From positions 55,928 through 119,927 of the forward strand of contig CAYVQC010000003.1 in NCBI GenBank assembly GCA_964453995.1: a stretch of 64,000 nt of DNA, written 5' to 3'. The notes beneath the pieces are model-generated. The model saw nothing but the letters and a program-made list of their open reading frames with translations, was not told where the DNA came from and made no database searches. This stretch comes from SKVR01 sp964453995. Its GTDB lineage: Bacteria; Bacteroidota; Bacteroidia; Bacteroidales; UBA7960. A program made the position numbers and the translations under genes. This document shows, one piece after another, positions 15,238 through 24,220 of the stretch; position 1 is the stretch's first letter, and each line of letters begins with the position of its first letter.

Positions 15238-16308
15238 TTAATACCTTAGAACGGCAGCAATTTTATAAAAATTTCCCAGCGTACCATTATCAACAAATAC
15301 TACCCTTCCACCCTTTTCGATAACGATTTCTGCAACTTCATTCACTGCATCCGGGATTATGGATTCTTCGGGCAGATCGCTTGTATCAAGCACCAATGTA
15401 TTCCCAGGCTGTATACCTGCACTAACATGAAAATCTTCCTCAGTAACCAGCATATCGATCCGCCCTTCAATGGCAAGACGCCAGATTTCCTTAATACCAG
15501 ATGCGAATTTTCTTGTACTCACGGCCCTCTGCAGATCGTTGAGTGCATTATGACGTTCCTTCCGGGTCAGTTCACGCACTACTTTCCATGCCTTCTTACA
15601 TAAATCATGAGCCGACAATGCCTCATGATTCCCTTCCAATGTAGCAAAAATGATTTCCCTTGCACCGGTTACCTCACGATAAAAGGAAAGATTTTTCGTT
15701 ACACCGGATAAAACAAGACGGGTGTTTTCTACACGATAATTGCTTAGAAACAACTTGTCAACACGATTAAAAAACTCTTTGATCTGCTTTTCTTTTTCTT
15801 TTGAAAAATCACTGGAATCCAGTTGCAGCATAGGGAACTCACTCAAAAAGGGAAAACCATTTTCGGTCATCTCCTGAGCCTTATCCCTGTTGCAGGATAT
15901 CAATCTTGCCCTGAGCATACTCAGATCCAGGATATAATAATGCGTAGCCCTGTTCACGCCCCGAATAAGATCGCGTGTAGCGAATGTTTTGTCAATAATA
16001 ACCCTTTCGCGCACCCTGAAGGGAATATGAACCAATTCTGAAATGGAAGGGTTCACAAATAAAGCCAGACCATCCTGGGTTCTGCTTATATCAACATCTG
16101 CGGCAAGTTGCTTTAATTTTTCCACAAGGCTTTTTGCCTCTCTTTTGCCAAATTCTGCAATAAGGCGGTCTTCGGCTTCGCGCAACAACCTTTTAAGACG
16201 TATGCTGTTTTTCTGATATTCAGGCGCAGTTCTGTGTGTGGGAAAGATTATGGAAATAGAAGGATACTCATTTACCTGTATCAACTTGTTTAATACTATC
16301 TTATTCAT
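15238..16308 (-). CDS. bacterial archaeo-eukaryotic release factor-like protein (baeRF), possible ribosome hibernation factor
   Basis: Protein of 356 residues from the ATG at 16308; the frame is open to 16416, but the added 36 residues are not family-like. The start SISIIFPTHRTAPEYQ matches the N-terminal domain of baeRF proteins, bacterial relatives of eRF1 and Pelota. The middle holds an RNase H-like domain, and the end (VVFVDNGTLGNFYKIAAVLRY) resembles the L7Ae-like eRF1 C-domain. No GGQ peptide-release motif is seen, so it should not terminate translation. Related factors such as Balon bind idle ribosomes under stress; that role is inferred here. It is convergent with clpB. Confidence 0.8.
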   Translation of the reverse strand: MNKIVLNKLIQVNEYPSISIIFPTHRTAPEYQKNSIRLKRLLREAEDRLIAEFGKREAKSLVEKLKQLAADVDISRTQDGLALFVNPSISELVHIPFRVRERVIIDKTFATRDLIRGVNRATHYYILDLSMLRARLISCNRDKAQEMTENGFPFLSEFPMLQLDSSDFSKEKEKQIKEFFNRVDKLFLSNYRVENTRLVLSGVTKNLSFYREVTGAREIIFATLEGNHEALSAHDLCKKAWKVVRELTRKERHNALNDLQRAVSTRKFASGIKEIWRLAIEGRIDMLVTEEDFHVSAGIQPGNTLVLDTSDLPEESIIPDAVNEVAEIVIEKGGRVVFVDNGTLGNFYKIAAVLRY

Positions 16309-16769
16309 ATGTACAATGGTTTGGAACGTAAGGTCACTTCCAAAAAGCGGGCCCATTGATTGTTTGTAAAAAAAATTTTCACATTTCGTACAACCATAAT
16401 TTGCGTGGACCATCATCCTGTGGACGAATAATTCAAAGATTTCGGAAAGACCTTAAATTTTTCATCAATTGGTGAATTTACCCAAAACCTTACTGAAAAT
16501 CAAGTATTAAAGCAGGTAATGCGAGGTTGGATACGGTTAAAATAGTTTTGAGGCATTATTTCCCTTCAACATTTGCATAAAAAAAAGCACTAAATAAAGG
16601 ATTATACTACAGCCCACGAGGGATAAGAGGGAAATGCAAAGTGCTGTGTTTAGAAAAGCATTCTCATTGATGAAGCAAACCATACCGTCAGAAATAACCT
16701 CTGACGGGCGGAAAATATTTCCTATTTTTGCATGAAAAACATTTTTCCGGAAAAATAAACTTCGTTGCA
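16309..16769. other. divergent intergenic region (baeRF / permease)
   Basis: About 460 bases. It contains a perfect hairpin at 16685-16707, a -7 box at 16723-16730, and a minus-strand open frame whose possible ATG at 16683 would give a 48-residue protein with one hydrophobic segment (residues about 12-36 of that ORF). That ORF has no good ribosome site and is reported only as a possibility. Confidence 0.35.
16685..16730 (+). promoter_or_regulatory. Bacteroidota promoter with adjoining perfect inverted repeat
   Basis: TATTTTTG at 16723-16730 is a perfect TAnnTTTG -7 box. The inverted repeat CCGTCAGA-N7-TCTGACGG (16685-16707) lies where the -33 region would be, a position suited to an operator. 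No TTTG -33 box is evident. Transcription from here would begin near 16738, which fits the permease start at 16770 and excludes an earlier one. Confidence 0.5.
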
Positions 16770-17984
16770 TTGAATACCCCCTTCTTTATTGCCCGGCGCA
16801 TGGGCGCAGAAAAGAAAAACCTGACAAGCATTGTCAGATTTATTGCCATTGCATCTATTACTCTTGGTCTTACAGTCATGATTCTGGCTGTTGCCGTAGT
16901 GGTGGGCTTTCAGAATGAAATCAGGGAAAAAGTGATCGGATTTGGTTCTCATATCCAAATAACCAACCTGGATTATAATATTTCCTATGAAGCCAATCCC
17001 GTTAGCAAAGACAATATAGACACGAAACAACTGGAATCGCTCCCCTCGGTAGTTAATGTTCATGCTTTTGGCACCAAGCCAGGCATTATAAAAACTGAAG
17101 ATGAAATTCATGGGGTAATATTTAAAGGAGTGGGCAGCGATTACAGCTGGGATTTCTTTGCTAAACGATTAATAGAGGGTAATATTGAGCATTTCAACGA
17201 CACTATCAGGAGCGATAACATTATTATTTCTGCCTATATATCAAGACTGCTCAAACTCCAAACAGGAGATGATGTATTGGTATATTTCATACAAGATCCT
17301 CCTCGGGTAAGACGCCTCACCATATCAGGAATTTATGAAACAGGCCTTGAAGAGCTTGACAGAATATTTATTCTTGGTGATTTACAGCATATTCGCAGAC
17401 TCAACAACTGGGATGTTGATCAGGTGGGCGGCATTGGAATTGTATTGAATGACTACGATCAGATACAGCAAACCAACAATCAGGTGAGGGAAATCATTCC
17501 CTATAATCTAGACTCCAGAACCATCAATCAGCTCTACCCCCAGATATTCGACTGGCTCGCACTGCTTGACATGAATGTGTATGTGATTATTGTAATTATG
17601 ATAATGGTTGCAGGAATCAATATGATTACCACCCTGTTGATTTCTGTTCTGGAAAAAACCAATCTTATCGGAATACTCAAAGCCCTGGGAGCAGGAAATA
17701 TAATGGTGCGAAGAATCTTTATCTATCATGCCGGATTTCTCATCGCCAGGGGAATGGTGACGGGTAATATTCTGGGGATAGGATTGGCATTGCTGCAAAA
17801 ATATTTGGGGATCATCAAACTTTCACAGGAATCTTATTTTGTAGACGTTGTACCCATTCACATCAATGTGCCATACATTCTTTTGCTCAATGTGGGCACC
17901 TTCCTGGTTTGTATGGCAATGCTTATTCTACCGAGCTACATTATTTCCAGGGTTTCCCCGGTAAAAGCTATCACCTTTCGCTAA
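16770..17984 (+). CDS. LolC/LolE-type ABC transporter permease (FtsX/MacB family)
   Basis: Permease of about 404 residues. Layout: TM1 near the N-terminus (IVRFIAIASITLGLTVMILAVAVV), a large periplasmic loop, then three TM helices (NVYVIIVIMIMVAGINMITT; the GMVTGNILGIGLALLQ region; the ILLLNVGTFLVCMAMLILP region) and the family end SRVSPVKAITFR. Such proteins pair with a LolD-like ATPase to extract lipoproteins from the inner membrane; no ATPase gene is adjacent. The start is uncertain: TTG at 16770 gives the usual NTPFFIARR beginning, while the first ATG (16800) would cut it and the TTG at 16728 lies inside the -7 box. Confidence 0.85.
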   Translation: MNTPFFIARRMGAEKKNLTSIVRFIAIASITLGLTVMILAVAVVVGFQNEIREKVIGFGSHIQITNLDYNISYEANPVSKDNIDTKQLESLPSVVNVHAFGTKPGIIKTEDEIHGVIFKGVGSDYSWDFFAKRLIEGNIEHFNDTIRSDNIIISAYISRLLKLQTGDDVLVYFIQDPPRVRRLTISGIYETGLEELDRIFILGDLQHIRRLNNWDVDQVGGIGIVLNDYDQIQQTNNQVREIIPYNLDSRTINQLYPQIFDWLALLDMNVYVIIVIMIMVAGINMITTLLISVLEKTNLIGILKALGAGNIMVRRIFIYHAGFLIARGMVTGNILGIGLALLQKYLGIIKLSQESYFVDVVPIHINVPYILLLNVGTFLVCMAMLILPSYIISRVSPVKAITFR

Positions 17985-18133
17985 CGTCATTCATCAAAAA
18001 ATCACCCATTCTTTTTCCTGCCAGTCCTGCGCAAAACTATTGTGCTAAAATTTTCACAGTTTGATCTGGGAATCCCATATTTCCCGAATGCCCGTGCGGG
18101 CAGGTTTTGTTCGGCTCTACATGCTTAAAAAAA

Positions 18134-18165
18134 GCAGAGAAGACCATTCATCAGGTCTTCTCTGC
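18134..18165. terminator. bidirectional hairpin terminator
   Basis: Perfect 12-bp stem GCAGAGAAGACC / GGTCTTCTCTGC with an 8-base loop, between the convergent permease (ends 17984) and outer-membrane protein (ends 18230) genes. The plus side is followed by CAAATATT and the minus side by TTTTTTTAAGC, so termination is best for the minus-strand transcript. Confidence 0.75.
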
Positions 18166-18229
18166 CAAATATTACTTGCCAGAAGGCAAAATTCTTTTGT
18201 AGCGTTATACTAAACTAAACCGGCAATAT

Positions 18230-18847
18230 TTAGAATAACAAACCTATACTTAATACAAACTGCCGGGGGCGGGTATCAAATTCATATACATTATCGCCAA
18301 TCTGAATTCCATCGCCCAGGTTGCTTAGTCCAAACTGGTATTTCAGGTCAAGGGCAAGGCTGCCAAGATTCACCCCGGCACCCACCTGGAAACCGTATGT
18401 AGCAGGATTGAATCTCTCTTCAAAATTGGCATCCTCCGGGAGCTCTGTTTTGCTATTGAGCAGTATGGTGGCAACAGGGCCGAGTCCTGCTTTTAAGGGG
18501 CCTATCCTGGCACCAATCATTACAGGAATGTCCAGCTGAGAGAACCTTTGCTGGAAATAATTATCTTCTCTACCCTCACGCTCAAGTACCAGATCATGGC
18601 CGGTTGAAACAAACAGTAGTTCAGGCATTAAAAAAACGCCACCTAGAGATATCTCACTCATTACACCCAAATGGAACCCCGTATAGGTATCGGGAAGTGT
18701 TTTTATCCGGGTTTGGGGATTATTGAGTTGATAGGTTTCTACGGGAAGATTGCTGAAATTCATTCCCCCGCGCAAACCAAAGGAAAACTGTGCCTGAGAG
18801 ACTTGCACAAAACTGATTATTAAAACAAAAAAAATGATACGTTTCAT
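18230..18847 (-). CDS. outer-membrane beta-barrel protein (porin-like, PF13568 type)
   Basis: Protein of 205 residues. Signal peptide about 1-19, with cleavage after SQAQ likely. The mature chain starts FSFGLRGGMNFSNLP, typical of the small Bacteroidota barrel family, continues with alternating strands (LGVMSEISLGGVFLMPELLFV) and ends in an aromatic or aliphatic strand (RQFVLSIGLLF) as needed for barrel assembly. It is probably an eight-stranded barrel in the outer membrane. The function is unknown. It is monocistronic, next to the DUF349 gene on the same strand. Confidence 0.85.
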   Translation of the reverse strand: MKRIIFFVLIISFVQVSQAQFSFGLRGGMNFSNLPVETYQLNNPQTRIKTLPDTYTGFHLGVMSEISLGGVFLMPELLFVSTGHDLVLEREGREDNYFQQRFSQLDIPVMIGARIGPLKAGLGPVATILLNSKTELPEDANFEERFNPATYGFQVGAGVNLGSLALDLKYQFGLSNLGDGIQIGDNVYEFDTRPRQFVLSIGLLF

Positions 18848-18917
18848 AAGAGATAGATTTAGTTTACAGGGTTGGCATATCAGAAATCATACCATAACAT
18901 AAGAATGATATTTTCAC

Positions 18918-21317
18918 CTAACGTGATTCATTTAGTATTCTAAGTTTTTCTTCCAGCAATACAATATCATTTTTTGCTTTTTCAATTTTGTTCTCAAACT
19001 CAGATTTCAAAACATCTGCCTTTTTGGAAGAAGCAAAAAAACCAATATTGTTTTCCCAAAGCTTTATATCATTCTGAAGACTATTGATTTTATTGATCAA
19101 AACATTTTTTTCTTTATAAATGATATTATCAGCATTGGGGGAGTTTTTAAGGCTTTCAATTTTGCTTTTGAAACCCATGGCAGATTTTGCCTTCCTGCTG
19201 ATGTTGAGTTTGTCGAACTGCTCATTGATGGTTTTTCTGAACTCATTCTGCACTTTGTCCTTTTCCTTAATTGGAACATGACCTATTTCCATCCATTGGC
19301 GCTGAAAATCCTTAAGGGTATTTAGATTTTCATTGTTATCTGATGAATATTTAAAACTCTTGACCTTTTGAATAAGCTCTTGCTTTTTGCGAAGGTTTTC
19401 TTCCTGTTTTTCACCAATATTTGAAAAATACTCAGATTTGCGATTGAAAAACTCATCACAAGCTGCTCTGAAACGTTTCCATACCTTGTCGGAAAATTTC
19501 TTTGGAACGGGTCCAATCTTTTTCCACTGTTTTTGCAGGGCTATAAGCTCATCAGTAGTATGTTTCCAGTCTTCACTGTCTTTTAGCGCTTCAGCCTGCA
19601 TACATAAATTGAGCTTCTGGTTGTAGTTTTCGGTTTGCTCTTCTTTATATTTCAGGAAAAAGTCTTTTTTGGTTTTAAAGAATCCATCCAGAGCTGTTCT
19701 AAACCTCACCCAAACTTCATCATTTACTTTTTTGGGCGCAAAACCTATGGTTTTCCAAACCTTAAACAGTTCATTAACCTTATCGGTTGCTTCCTGCCAT
19801 TTGCGTGGCGAATCGGAAGTAAATTCAGAAAGTTGCTCAGCCTGCTCACAAAGCAGAATCTTGGCAGCATAGTTTTTATTCTGCTCTTCCCTCAGTGCAT
19901 CGTAGTATGATTGTCTGCTTTCGTTAAGAGCATCGGAAGCGGCTTTAAACCGATCCCATATTTCATCTTTTTTATCTTTGGGTACGGGGCCGGTTTCTTT
20001 CCATGCTTCATGAAGTTTTTGCAATTTCTGGAAAGATTTATTGATGGAGCTCTCAAGCAAAAGCTCTTCGGCCTTTTCACAGAGCTCAGCTTTGGCTTCG
20101 AGGTTCTTTTTCAGATCCAGATCGCGAAGTTCCTTATTGATCTTTACCTTATCGAAGAACTTTTCTACCAAAAAGTGATAATTATTCCAAAGGGTATTTT
20201 TGGCACCCTGGGGAACAGGACCAATTTCTCTCCATTTTTCCTGTAGTTCCTTAAAAACGTCGTAGGTTTTCTTAAGCTCTTCTTCCGATTCAATGAGGTT
20301 TCGCAAGTCTTCCAGGATGGCTTCTTTGGCTTGCAGATTGTTTTGCTTTTGTTTCTCCAGGGCCTGATCGTAGAGGCTCTTTTTACTTTTATAAACATCA
20401 AAAGCATTTTCAAATCTTTCTTTCAGCTCATCTTTGTGAGCAGTTTCACCAGCTTCATCAGAATCCGTATCATCATGACGGCTCATGGATTTTTCATATT
20501 CCACAACATTATGGTCTTTCAGATGGTTGCGGTAAGCAACTTTGATAAAGCCAATGTGCTTCCTGATGTAGTTGATATCATCGCTGGTAACAAGGGCTTC
20601 GAGAGCTTCGACAAGTTCTTCTTTGTTCAGGCTGTTATATCGTTGTGCCAGGCTATCACCATCTTCATCATCGTGATCGTGATCATGATCATGATCTTCC
20701 TCCTCCTCGCCAATATCGCCATGCCCGGCATTATCCTCTGTTTTTTGAGCTGCTGCAGGCGCTTCTTCCCGGGAAGCTGGTTCTTTATCAGGTGCTGATT
20801 CATCCTCTGCAGATTTTTCTTCTTCCGGAGCATCGGTTTGCGCTGCTGTTTCTACCTTTGACGATGCATCTTCTTCTTCCTGAAGTTTTGCATCCTTCGG
20901 TTCACCTTCTGCAGCTTGCTCTGCAACAGATTCATCCAAAGTAATTTCATGATTCTGCGATTTCTCATCTTTCGCAGCATCATCAGCAGGCAAATCTTTG
21001 TTTGCATCTTCTGCAGTACTTTCCCGGGCAGCATCTTGTGCTCCTTCACCAGTTACAGACTCTTCAGAAACCTTTTCCGATTTATCGGCTGCTTCCTGCT
21101 GATGAAGACTTTTTTTCTCCGGGGTTACGGGTTCTTCATTCTTCGCTTCTGCGATAGGCTCAGCTTCCTGTGGCTGTTCTGTTGTTTCCTGTTCATCAAC
21201 TTTCCCGGTTTTTTGCGGAGTGGGATTTTCCTGTTCCTGTTCCGGGTTTAGATTCTCTACCCCTTTCTCTTTCTTTTCTTTGTCAGATCCGGGGTTAAGC
21301 AGCTCTTGATTTTCCAT
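18918..21317 (-). CDS. DUF349 repeat protein with long acidic N-terminus
   Basis: Protein of 799 residues from the ATG at 21317 (the frame extends one codon to a TTG). Residues about 1-220 are very acidic and disordered (Glu, Ala, Asp, Lys) and end in an alternating His-Asp tract (DHDHDHDHDDEDGD). Residues about 225-690 hold a tandem series of DUF349 helical repeats with the signature W-x-x-I/T-G-P/F-V/A-P (for example WREIGPVPQGAKNTLW, WKETGPVPKDKKDEIW, WKTIGFAPKKVNDEVW, WKKIGPVPKKFSDKVW, WMEIGHVPIKEKDKVQ). A C-terminal coiled coil follows. No signal peptide. DUF349 proteins are common in Bacteroidota; their function is not established. Confidence 0.9.
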   Translation of the reverse strand: MENQELLNPGSDKEKKEKGVENLNPEQEQENPTPQKTGKVDEQETTEQPQEAEPIAEAKNEEPVTPEKKSLHQQEAADKSEKVSEESVTGEGAQDAARESTAEDANKDLPADDAAKDEKSQNHEITLDESVAEQAAEGEPKDAKLQEEEDASSKVETAAQTDAPEEEKSAEDESAPDKEPASREEAPAAAQKTEDNAGHGDIGEEEEDHDHDHDHDDEDGDSLAQRYNSLNKEELVEALEALVTSDDINYIRKHIGFIKVAYRNHLKDHNVVEYEKSMSRHDDTDSDEAGETAHKDELKERFENAFDVYKSKKSLYDQALEKQKQNNLQAKEAILEDLRNLIESEEELKKTYDVFKELQEKWREIGPVPQGAKNTLWNNYHFLVEKFFDKVKINKELRDLDLKKNLEAKAELCEKAEELLLESSINKSFQKLQKLHEAWKETGPVPKDKKDEIWDRFKAASDALNESRQSYYDALREEQNKNYAAKILLCEQAEQLSEFTSDSPRKWQEATDKVNELFKVWKTIGFAPKKVNDEVWVRFRTALDGFFKTKKDFFLKYKEEQTENYNQKLNLCMQAEALKDSEDWKHTTDELIALQKQWKKIGPVPKKFSDKVWKRFRAACDEFFNRKSEYFSNIGEKQEENLRKKQELIQKVKSFKYSSDNNENLNTLKDFQRQWMEIGHVPIKEKDKVQNEFRKTINEQFDKLNISRKAKSAMGFKSKIESLKNSPNADNIIYKEKNVLINKINSLQNDIKLWENNIGFFASSKKADVLKSEFENKIEKAKNDIVLLEEKLRILNESR

Positions 21318-21500
21318 CAAAGTAAAAATTAAAGTTATTAACTTAAGTTAAGGAAGAATACATAAGGCAAGAGGGATGTATCATCCCTTTTCTTACCTGA
21401 ACATCAATACATTAAAAAATGTCCACAAAATTACGAATATAATTTAGAATCAAAGATATCAGCTACCGGGATTTTCCTCTGAAAACCAGTGATAATCAGA

Positions 21501-22682
21501 TCAGATTTTATCCAGGCCCTGCTCCAGGTCAGCGATGATATCGTCGATATTTTCGATCCCCACCGAGAATCTTACCAGTCCATCGGTAATTCCCGAATTG
21601 ATACGTGCCTGTTTTTCCATTTTAGAATGCGTCATGGAGGCAGGATGCTGAATAAGGCTTTCAACCCCTCCCAATGAAACAGCCAGAATAGCCAGTTTAA
21701 CCGAATTCATGAGAATCTTTCCAGCTTCGAGGCCTCCTTTCAGTTCAAAACTAATCATGGCTCCGGGACCCGACATCTGTTTTTGGGCCAGTTCGTACTG
21801 AGGATGCGATTCCAAACCAGGATACCTTACCCATTTGACTTTAGGATGGTTTTCCAGGAATTTTGCCACTACCCTGGCATTTTGCTGCGAACGGTCCATT
21901 CTCAGGGAGAGAGTTTTCATACCACGAATAACCATATAGGCCTGGTGGGGATCCATGTTGCACCCCATAATTACCATCATCGAGCGCAGCTTATCATACA
22001 ATTCTTTTTCTTTGGCCACAATAATTCCACCCACTATATCGGCATGTCCATTGAGAAACTTTGTAATACTGGAAAAAACTATATCAAAGCCAAAATCAAG
22101 AGGTCTTTGCAGGTAAGGACTGCAAAAAGTATTGTCGCATACTGTAATGAGGTTGTGCTCTTTGGCAATTTTAGCTACAGCTTCCAGGTCGGTAATATCC
22201 ATAGTAGGATTTGCCGGAGTTTCGATATAGATCATTTTGGTATAAGGCCTTATGGCGCTTCTAATGCTCTCCACATCGCAGGTGTCGAGATATGTAGCTT
22301 CCACGCCAAAGCGGGAATAATGCTTTTCAATTACTACCCTCGAAGGCCCATAAACTGCTGCAGTACTGATCATGTGCGAACCTTGTTCCAGCAGGGCCAT
22401 ATAGATGGTATTAACGGCCCCCATTCCTGAACTGCAGGCAACTCCTCTGTAGCCATTTTCCAGTTCAGCTGTCAGGTTTTCCAGCGCATCGATGGTGGGG
22501 TTGTTGATACGGGTATAAATATAACCGTCGTCCTCACCGGCGAAGCATGCGGCGCCATGGTCAGCATTTTTAAATTTGAAGGTTGAAGTTTGGTAAATAG
22601 GCACAGTAGCACTGCCAAACTGATCCTCAAAGGCTCCTGCATGGATGAGTTTGGAGTCAAAACCCAGATTTTTTGTTTCCAT
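21501..22682 (-). CDS. PLP-dependent trans-sulfuration enzyme (cystathionine/methionine gamma-lyase family)
   Basis: Protein of 393 residues, full length for the Cys/Met-metabolism PLP family. PLP Lys208 lies in SSITKFLNGHADIVGG, phosphate ligands in YTRINNPT (Tyr56, Arg58), ring-stacking Tyr111 in VYGPS, and Asp183 in VCDNTF. Methionine gamma-lyases usually carry Cys two residues after that Tyr (YGC); here it is Pro (YGP), so a strict methionine gamma-lyase call is not safe. Cystathionine gamma-lyase, cystathionine gamma-synthase or O-acetylhomoserine-using activity is possible. It is followed on the same strand, upstream, by small CoA-binding and OsmC genes. Confidence 0.9.
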   Translation of the reverse strand: METKNLGFDSKLIHAGAFEDQFGSATVPIYQTSTFKFKNADHGAACFAGEDDGYIYTRINNPTIDALENLTAELENGYRGVACSSGMGAVNTIYMALLEQGSHMISTAAVYGPSRVVIEKHYSRFGVEATYLDTCDVESIRSAIRPYTKMIYIETPANPTMDITDLEAVAKIAKEHNLITVCDNTFCSPYLQRPLDFGFDIVFSSITKFLNGHADIVGGIIVAKEKELYDKLRSMMVIMGCNMDPHQAYMVIRGMKTLSLRMDRSQQNARVVAKFLENHPKVKWVRYPGLESHPQYELAQKQMSGPGAMISFELKGGLEAGKILMNSVKLAILAVSLGGVESLIQHPASMTHSKMEKQARINSGITDGLVRFSVGIENIDDIIADLEQGLDKI

Positions 22683-22729
22683 TAGATAAATATGATTTTC
22701 AGATAATAATTACCCTACCTGTAATTGCG

Positions 22730-23092
22730 CTAATAATCATCCGTATCCAACATTACCAGGGTACAATCCTGCTCAACCTGAATGCCATTGGCTTTGGCAA
22801 GTTTTTCAAGTTTGGGGTTGTAGCTGCCCGGGTTAAAAATTATTCTTTTAGGCTGAAGACCAATGATATATTCAAGGTAGGGTTCTTGTTTTTCGGGATT
22901 CAGGTACATGGTTACCGTATGCAGGTCGGGAATATCAACCATTTCTTTGATGATCTTTACCGAATCTATTTGCGATTCAATTTTTCCAATGGCCACCACT
23001 TCATGACCGTGAGAAAGCAATCTTTTTACTGCTTTATAGGCGTACCTTACAGGGGTGGGACTTGCACCCAATACCAATGTTTTTTTACTCAT
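22730..23092 (-). CDS. CoA-binding domain protein (YccU-like)
   Basis: Protein of 120 residues, a single Rossmann CoA-binding domain (CoA_binding_2 type). It starts KTLVLGASPTPVRYAYKAVKRLLSHGHEVVAIG, with the glycine-rich turn modified to GASPTP; a parallel beta/alpha series follows (VTMYLNPEKQEPYLEYI, IIFNPGS) with the late element EQDCTLVML. Stand-alone proteins of this family bind CoA or a similar nucleotide; their role is unknown. It lies 47 bases upstream of the PLP enzyme and 20 bases after the OsmC gene on the same strand, so the three may be co-transcribed. Confidence 0.85.
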   Translation of the reverse strand: MSKKTLVLGASPTPVRYAYKAVKRLLSHGHEVVAIGKIESQIDSVKIIKEMVDIPDLHTVTMYLNPEKQEPYLEYIIGLQPKRIIFNPGSYNPKLEKLAKANGIQVEQDCTLVMLDTDDY

Positions 23093-23112
23093 GTGGCTGC
23101 AAAATTAGTATT

Positions 23113-23499
23113 TTATTTAATGGTAACAATGGAAAATTCAGGCGCATCAAGCATATGCTTTTTTACAGTACAGGATGAGGCGGCCTTAACCAGGGCATCA
23201 CGATATTTATCAGGAAAATCATCGGGAAGATGAATTTCTACAACGATCTTGTCAATGAGCTTTTTATCGGGATTGTAGAAGGTTTTTTGGGTTAGCCGGA
23301 TGCCTTCTTCAGGCAAATCTCTTTGCTGGCAAAAAGACTTTACATACCAGCCGGCACAGGTACCGATACTCACCATAAAAAGATCGAACGGGGAAAGTGC
23401 GGTATTATCACCTCCTGATTTCTCAGGTTGATCAGTAATCATTTCAAATCCTTTGTATTTGGCTATTACCTTTTGGTTTTCTCCTAAAATTATTTCCAT
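23113..23499 (-). CDS. OsmC/Ohr family protein
   Basis: Protein of 128 residues with the OsmC fold: SPFDLFMVSIGTCAGWYVKSF holds the first conserved Cys on the central helix and KAASSCTVKKHML the second. In the family these two thiols reduce organic hydroperoxides. The GGDNTALSPF stretch corresponds to the usual loop before the catalytic helix. Cytoplasmic. It lies upstream of the CoA-binding gene and likely shares its transcript. Confidence 0.88.
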   Translation of the reverse strand: MEIILGENQKVIAKYKGFEMITDQPEKSGGDNTALSPFDLFMVSIGTCAGWYVKSFCQQRDLPEEGIRLTQKTFYNPDKKLIDKIVVEIHLPDDFPDKYRDALVKAASSCTVKKHMLDAPEFSIVTIK

Positions 23500-23650
23500 A
23501 CCAATTATGTTTTATAGATTGATTAAACTATGGGTTTCACAAAACTTCCCTGGTTTATTAAATGATGTTGTACTTTGTTTAACATCCACGTGTTGGTTAG
23601 GTTTAATTATGCGTGGATGAAAACAACCGCCAACCTTTTGTATGCTGCTT

Positions 23651-24067
23651 TTACCCTAAGGATTTCAACTTTTTCTGCAGTGCTTCCAGAAACCATTGTG
23701 GTGCGGCACAGGGTTTTCTGGTTTCCATATTGATAAAAGCAAGAATGGTTTCACCTTCGGTGATGAGTTTTTGTTTTTCATTGTACACTTCATAAAAGAA
23801 GTGCATGCGTGCGGCGGGCATTTCTTTTACAATGGTTTTTACTGTAAGCAGATCATCATAAAATGCCGGACGCAAATACTTAAGCTGCATACTTGCAATG
23901 GGCATCATTACTCCCTTTTCTTCCATGTCACGATAAGTCATTCCCAGTTCACGCATTGCTTCTGCCCTACCTACTTCAAAATAGGCTGGATAGTTACCAT
24001 AATAAACATATCCCATTTTATCGGTTTCTGAATAGCGTACCCTGATTTTGGTCTCACTGATATACAT
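23651..24067 (-). CDS. acyl-CoA thioesterase (4HBT hotdog, YbgC/FadM-like)
   Basis: Protein of 138 residues from the ATG at 24067; the frame continues to a TTG at 24085, which is less likely. The signature RYSETDKMGYVYYGNYPAYFE, with the catalytic Asp in ETDxMG, and FEVGRAEAMRELG match the 4-hydroxybenzoyl-CoA thioesterase/YbgC subgroup of hotdog enzymes, which hydrolyse short or medium acyl-CoAs. The expected later strands (RMHFFYEVYNEKQKLITEGETILAF, the TG-x-T position as EGET) are present. The acyl substrate cannot be told. Confidence 0.88.
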   Translation of the reverse strand: MYISETKIRVRYSETDKMGYVYYGNYPAYFEVGRAEAMRELGMTYRDMEEKGVMMPIASMQLKYLRPAFYDDLLTVKTIVKEMPAARMHFFYEVYNEKQKLITEGETILAFINMETRKPCAAPQWFLEALQKKLKSLG

Positions 24068-24147
24068 GTCTTTTTTTAAGTACAAACCTAAGGAATTTTT
24101 ATGATTTGATATCAGAGCCTGAAAGACTGTTTGGAGTATTTTGCAAA

Positions 24148-24178
24148 AAACCGGAAAGAAACAAATTCTTTCCGGTTT
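24148..24178 (-). terminator. rho-independent terminator after the DUF1573 gene
   Basis: Perfect 13-bp stem (AAACCGGAAAGAA / TTCTTTCCGGTTT) with a 5-base loop. On the minus strand it is followed by a run of T. It lies 43 bases past the stop of the DUF1573 gene. Confidence 0.85.
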
Positions 24179-24220
24179 ATTTTGTTAACCTGAGGGTGAT
24201 AAAAAAAGTGGCTATAGTTG

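Noticed and set aside
16537..16770. 77-codon minus-strand frame in the baeRF/permease gap
   Set aside because: Its full length overlaps the permease start and the -7 box; only a 48-codon version could be real, and that lacks a good ribosome site.
20670..20705. Short tandem GATCAT/GATCGT repeats that could look like a CRISPR or microsatellite
   Set aside because: They encode the in-frame His-Asp tract of the DUF349 protein; too short and spacerless for CRISPR.
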